From positions 1 through 16,211 of the forward strand of contig CAYUIQ010000207.1 in the NCBI GenBank assembly GCA_964444795.1: 16,211 bases of DNA, in the 5' to 3' direction. The notes beneath the pieces were generated by a model that ran no database searches, was not told the DNA's origin, and saw only the letters and a program-made list of their open reading frames with translations. Position numbers and translations under genes: made by a program. This stretch comes from JABMRP01 sp964444795 (lineage in GTDB: Bacteria; Planctomycetota; Planctomycetia; Pirellulales; Thermoguttaceae). Below, one piece after another: positions 14,083-16,211 of the stretch (its first letter is position 1; every line of letters begins with the position of its first letter).

Positions 14083-15144
14083 GTGGCTAGACTCAACCGA
14101 AAAGCGGCGTTCCGGCGGCCGGCCCGGGGGCTTTCTACCCTGGAAATGGTCATGGTGTTGCCCATTCTACTGTTCGTGATGGCGTTGATGATCAACTTCG
14201 GCACGGCGGCGGCGTGGAAAGTACGTTCGCTTTGCGTCGCTCGCGATGCGGTATGGCGCACCCAATGGCCAAGGACCGGCCAGAACGACGCGGCGCCGGA
14301 GTACTGGCAACCGCCGGCCATGATGAGCACCGAGGGAGCAGGCAATATCGACGTGCTGGACGACCCGCTGCTGGATCATCCGGTCGTACGCGGCCCGCTG
14401 CCCCAGGGGCTTGCTCCCCGTCGATGGCTGCTCGATCCCAGCCGGGGATTGCGACGCGGCAAGTCGTACCTCGAACGACCCTACGCGCTGCTGGCCAAGA
14501 TGGGCGGATTCACGTTCGACGTCGGTCACGACCTCCTCGACGATTGCTGGCAATATCAGCGGATGCGATTGCACGGGACGGTCCAGCGGCGGATTCCGAC
14601 CCTGTACGTGCTGGCCAAAGCCGGGTCGAGTTACGTTCAGGCCTATCTTGCCGCGGTCAGCACGATTGTCGTGGCTCTGGACGACCCGGACCTCGCGCCG
14701 CTGGACCGCGACGAAGAATCGATCGCCTACGGACACCGCTTCGGTTGGGGATGCCATTACGCACGCGACTACCATCCCTACATGAACGGTTTCTGCCAGT
14801 TGCCGACCGAGTCGGTCGGCGAACTGCTCGATGACTACGTCGACAAAGTGGAGGGCGAATACGAGGTCGACCAACAAGGCCACGTGATCCGCGATGTCCC
14901 CAGTGTGCCGGAAAACATGGCCAATGGTTTCATCGGACTTTTCCAGCGGGTGATAAGCACTCTGGAGCAGCAGATCGACGCGCTGCCTCCGCCGGCCGAC
15001 CGTACGCCGGAGCAAAACGCCCTGGCCAGCGGAAATGCCGCGGAAATCGCCGCGTTGGAGAGACGGATCGAACGGTTGCAGCAGTTTCTGCAGACACTCA
15101 GACGCCCCCATGGAGTGGACCATTTCGATCGAGACCAGATGTAG
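14083..15144 (+). CDS. TadE-like pseudopilin-family protein (353 aa)
   Basis: The prepilin-like leader ends RRPARG (Gly16), followed by LSTLEMVMVLPILLFVMALM, a hydrophobic helix with Glu21 exactly at +5 and the Leu-Pro typical of TadE. After the helix, CVARDAVWRTQW matches the TadE pattern of small residues and an Arg. The remaining ~290 residues are a soluble domain I do not recognise. A segment from about 318 to 345 (EIAALERRIERLQQFLQTL) is a likely coiled coil or helix. The GTG at 14083 is preceded by GGGGG at 14071-14075. It starts 13 bp after the TadG-like stop, in the same operon. It is probably a minor pseudopilin or an assembly factor processed by the TadV-like peptidase. Confidence 0.78.
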   Translation: MARLNRKAAFRRPARGLSTLEMVMVLPILLFVMALMINFGTAAAWKVRSLCVARDAVWRTQWPRTGQNDAAPEYWQPPAMMSTEGAGNIDVLDDPLLDHPVVRGPLPQGLAPRRWLLDPSRGLRRGKSYLERPYALLAKMGGFTFDVGHDLLDDCWQYQRMRLHGTVQRRIPTLYVLAKAGSSYVQAYLAAVSTIVVALDDPDLAPLDRDEESIAYGHRFGWGCHYARDYHPYMNGFCQLPTESVGELLDDYVDKVEGEYEVDQQGHVIRDVPSVPENMANGFIGLFQRVISTLEQQIDALPPPADRTPEQNALASGNAAEIAALERRIERLQQFLQTLRRPHGVDHFDRDQM

Positions 15145-15165
15145 CATTTCCCGGCGGAGTGTCTT

Positions 15166-16158
15166 GTGGAGCATGCGGCCGTGACCGAGGTTGACGAAAA
15201 AACACGCTCATCGCCCGAGTCGTCGTCCGCCGCCGAGGAAGAGTCATCGGCGCTGGGGTACGCCCGGCTTGCCGGACGGATCTCCGGCACGACCACCAAG
15301 TGTGTGCTGACGCTGATGATCCTGGTTGCCGGGTGGGGGTTCGGGCGGCAGGTGCTCCGATGGTGGGCCCCTGAAGATGCCGCGCCTCCGGCCGCCCCCT
15401 CGCCGGCCGAGTGGAGCAGCGTCCTGGGCGACGAAAACCGGCCCCACGAACTTCGCTTCGGCGACGGCGGCGGGGCGATTCGACGGGCGCGGATGACCGG
15501 CGACCGTCAACAGGCGACCCGCGCGCTTCGGGCCACTTGCCGGGAATTGGCCGCTGCCGTCTCCCCGCCCGCCGTGGCCGCCGGTCCCCGGCAGCAGGCA
15601 CTGCTTGCGCGGCTCCAGGGAAAACGGCCCGTCGATCGGACGGACAATGGCTGGGAAATCCACGAACTGGACGGCGTCGTGCCGATGGTCGTGGCCACGG
15701 CGCCGATCGAAGCGAAAATGCCGTGTGCCGAGTCGCCGGAGGTTGCCTCACCCGACCGGGGCGTGGTAAGTTGGGGGCTGGCGCTGCCGGCCGACGAGCA
15801 GGTCTGGACGCTGTACACGTTCGCAGCCGGTGACGGCGCCGGGGCGGCTTCCCCAACAAGCACCCCGACGCCCTTGCCGGATGGCTGCCAGATGATGGTT
15901 TCGGTTCGCGCCGAAGATGGAGCCCAAGTGCTGAGCTTCTCGGGCCCCGCGCGGCCGAGGCAGTGGGAAGAGCATTTCGACCGGTGGTATCGCGGGCGCG
16001 GGTGGACTTCGCCGCGTGGATGGCAACGTGAGGGTGAAACGCGGCGAGCGCGGCTGCACAACCGGGATCGCGACGCACGAGTCGACATACAGTTTGGGCC
16101 CGACGGTCGCGGCGGCATGACGGGGTTGTTGATTTTTCAAGCGATTAGTAACAAGTGA
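15166..16158 (+). CDS. Unrecognised single-pass membrane protein at end of Tad cluster (330 aa)
   Basis: I do not recognise this protein. An acidic/Ser-rich cytoplasmic N terminus (about 1-30) precedes a single transmembrane segment (about 44-60, CVLTLMILVAGWGFG), followed by a Pro/Ala-rich stretch and a ~260-residue external region. The external region has two Trp-containing patches, one around GWEIHELDG and one near the end (RGRGWTSPRGWQREG). The topology (short N-terminal tail inside, one helix, large outside domain) resembles an assembly factor or anchor. GGAG at 15156-15159 is 6 nt before the GTG at 15166; a GTG at 15181 is an alternative. It begins 21 bp after the TadE-like stop, so it is very likely co-transcribed with the Tad genes. 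It has no prepilin cleavage motif. Confidence 0.7.
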   Translation: MEHAAVTEVDEKTRSSPESSSAAEEESSALGYARLAGRISGTTTKCVLTLMILVAGWGFGRQVLRWWAPEDAAPPAAPSPAEWSSVLGDENRPHELRFGDGGGAIRRARMTGDRQQATRALRATCRELAAAVSPPAVAAGPRQQALLARLQGKRPVDRTDNGWEIHELDGVVPMVVATAPIEAKMPCAESPEVASPDRGVVSWGLALPADEQVWTLYTFAAGDGAGAASPTSTPTPLPDGCQMMVSVRAEDGAQVLSFSGPARPRQWEEHFDRWYRGRGWTSPRGWQREGETRRARLHNRDRDARVDIQFGPDGRGGMTGLLIFQAISNK

Positions 16159-16165
16159 GATTGAT

Positions 16166-16211
16166 GGGTGCCTGGGGTCGAGCGCAGCGAGCCCCCAGAA
16201 CGCAACGAACT
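16166..16211. repeat. Second copy of the GGGTGCCTGGGGTCGAG repeat, cut by the window edge
   Basis: The 17-mer at 16166-16182 is identical to 11314-11330 and in the same orientation. It continues CGCAGCGAGCCCCCAG, resembling the inner part of the upstream element. It starts 7 bp after the last stop codon. The opposite arm would lie beyond the window. Confidence 0.7.

Noticed and set aside
12909..14345. 478-aa open frame on the minus strand
   Set aside because: It is antisense to the TadG-like gene and has no domain or ribosome site.

Overview
This window looks like chromosomal DNA of a planctomycete, probably in the Pirellulales. The evidence is the combination of two PEP-CTERM exported proteins, a DUF1559 pseudopilin with a RAFTLVEL prepilin site and an H-x9-DG motif next to a small lipoprotein, paralogous outer-membrane beta-barrel proteins, a divergent Tad pilus cluster, high GC content and several families of dispersed palindromic repeats. 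All genes I support are on the + strand. No rRNA, tRNA, CRISPR array or transposase gene is visible.

Layout. 200-2865: two secreted PEP-CTERM proteins in tandem whose sorting tails are about 89% identical in DNA. 3030-4849: a lipoprotein and a DUF1559 type IV pseudopilin-like protein, translationally coupled (ATGA). Two ~86-bp palindromic repeat elements and a 21-bp perfect inverted repeat lie in frame inside the 5' end of the DUF1559 gene, giving it a 133-residue leader before the prepilin site. 4934-6043: alanine dehydrogenase with all canonical residues. 6288-8748: two tandem paralogous outer-membrane barrel proteins with signal peptides and aromatic C termini. 8984-16158: a Tad (tight adherence) pilus cluster.

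The Tad cluster runs: CpaF/TadA-type ATPase; two very small Flp-like pilins; a TadV/CpaA prepilin peptidase; a large TadE-like pseudopilin; a TadG-like protein with a cysteine cluster; a second TadE-like pseudopilin; and an unrecognised single-pass membrane protein. The ATPase would power assembly, the peptidase would process the Flp and TadE-like leaders, and the large proteins would be minor or tip components. The platform proteins (TadB/TadC), secretin (CpaC), CpaB and TadZ/CpaE are absent here and must be elsewhere if the system is complete.

The most notable structure is non-coding. At least four distinct families of inverted or palindromic repeats sit at gene starts and gaps: in the DUF1559 leader, in the putative 5' leader of cpaF, between tadV and tadE, and at the window's right edge. 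A good sigma70-like promoter with a small palindrome between its -35 and -10 boxes lies upstream of cpaF, and a 26-bp perfect hairpin follows it before the start codon. No intergenic gap exceeds 300 bases; the largest (6044-6287 and 8749-8983) are described below.
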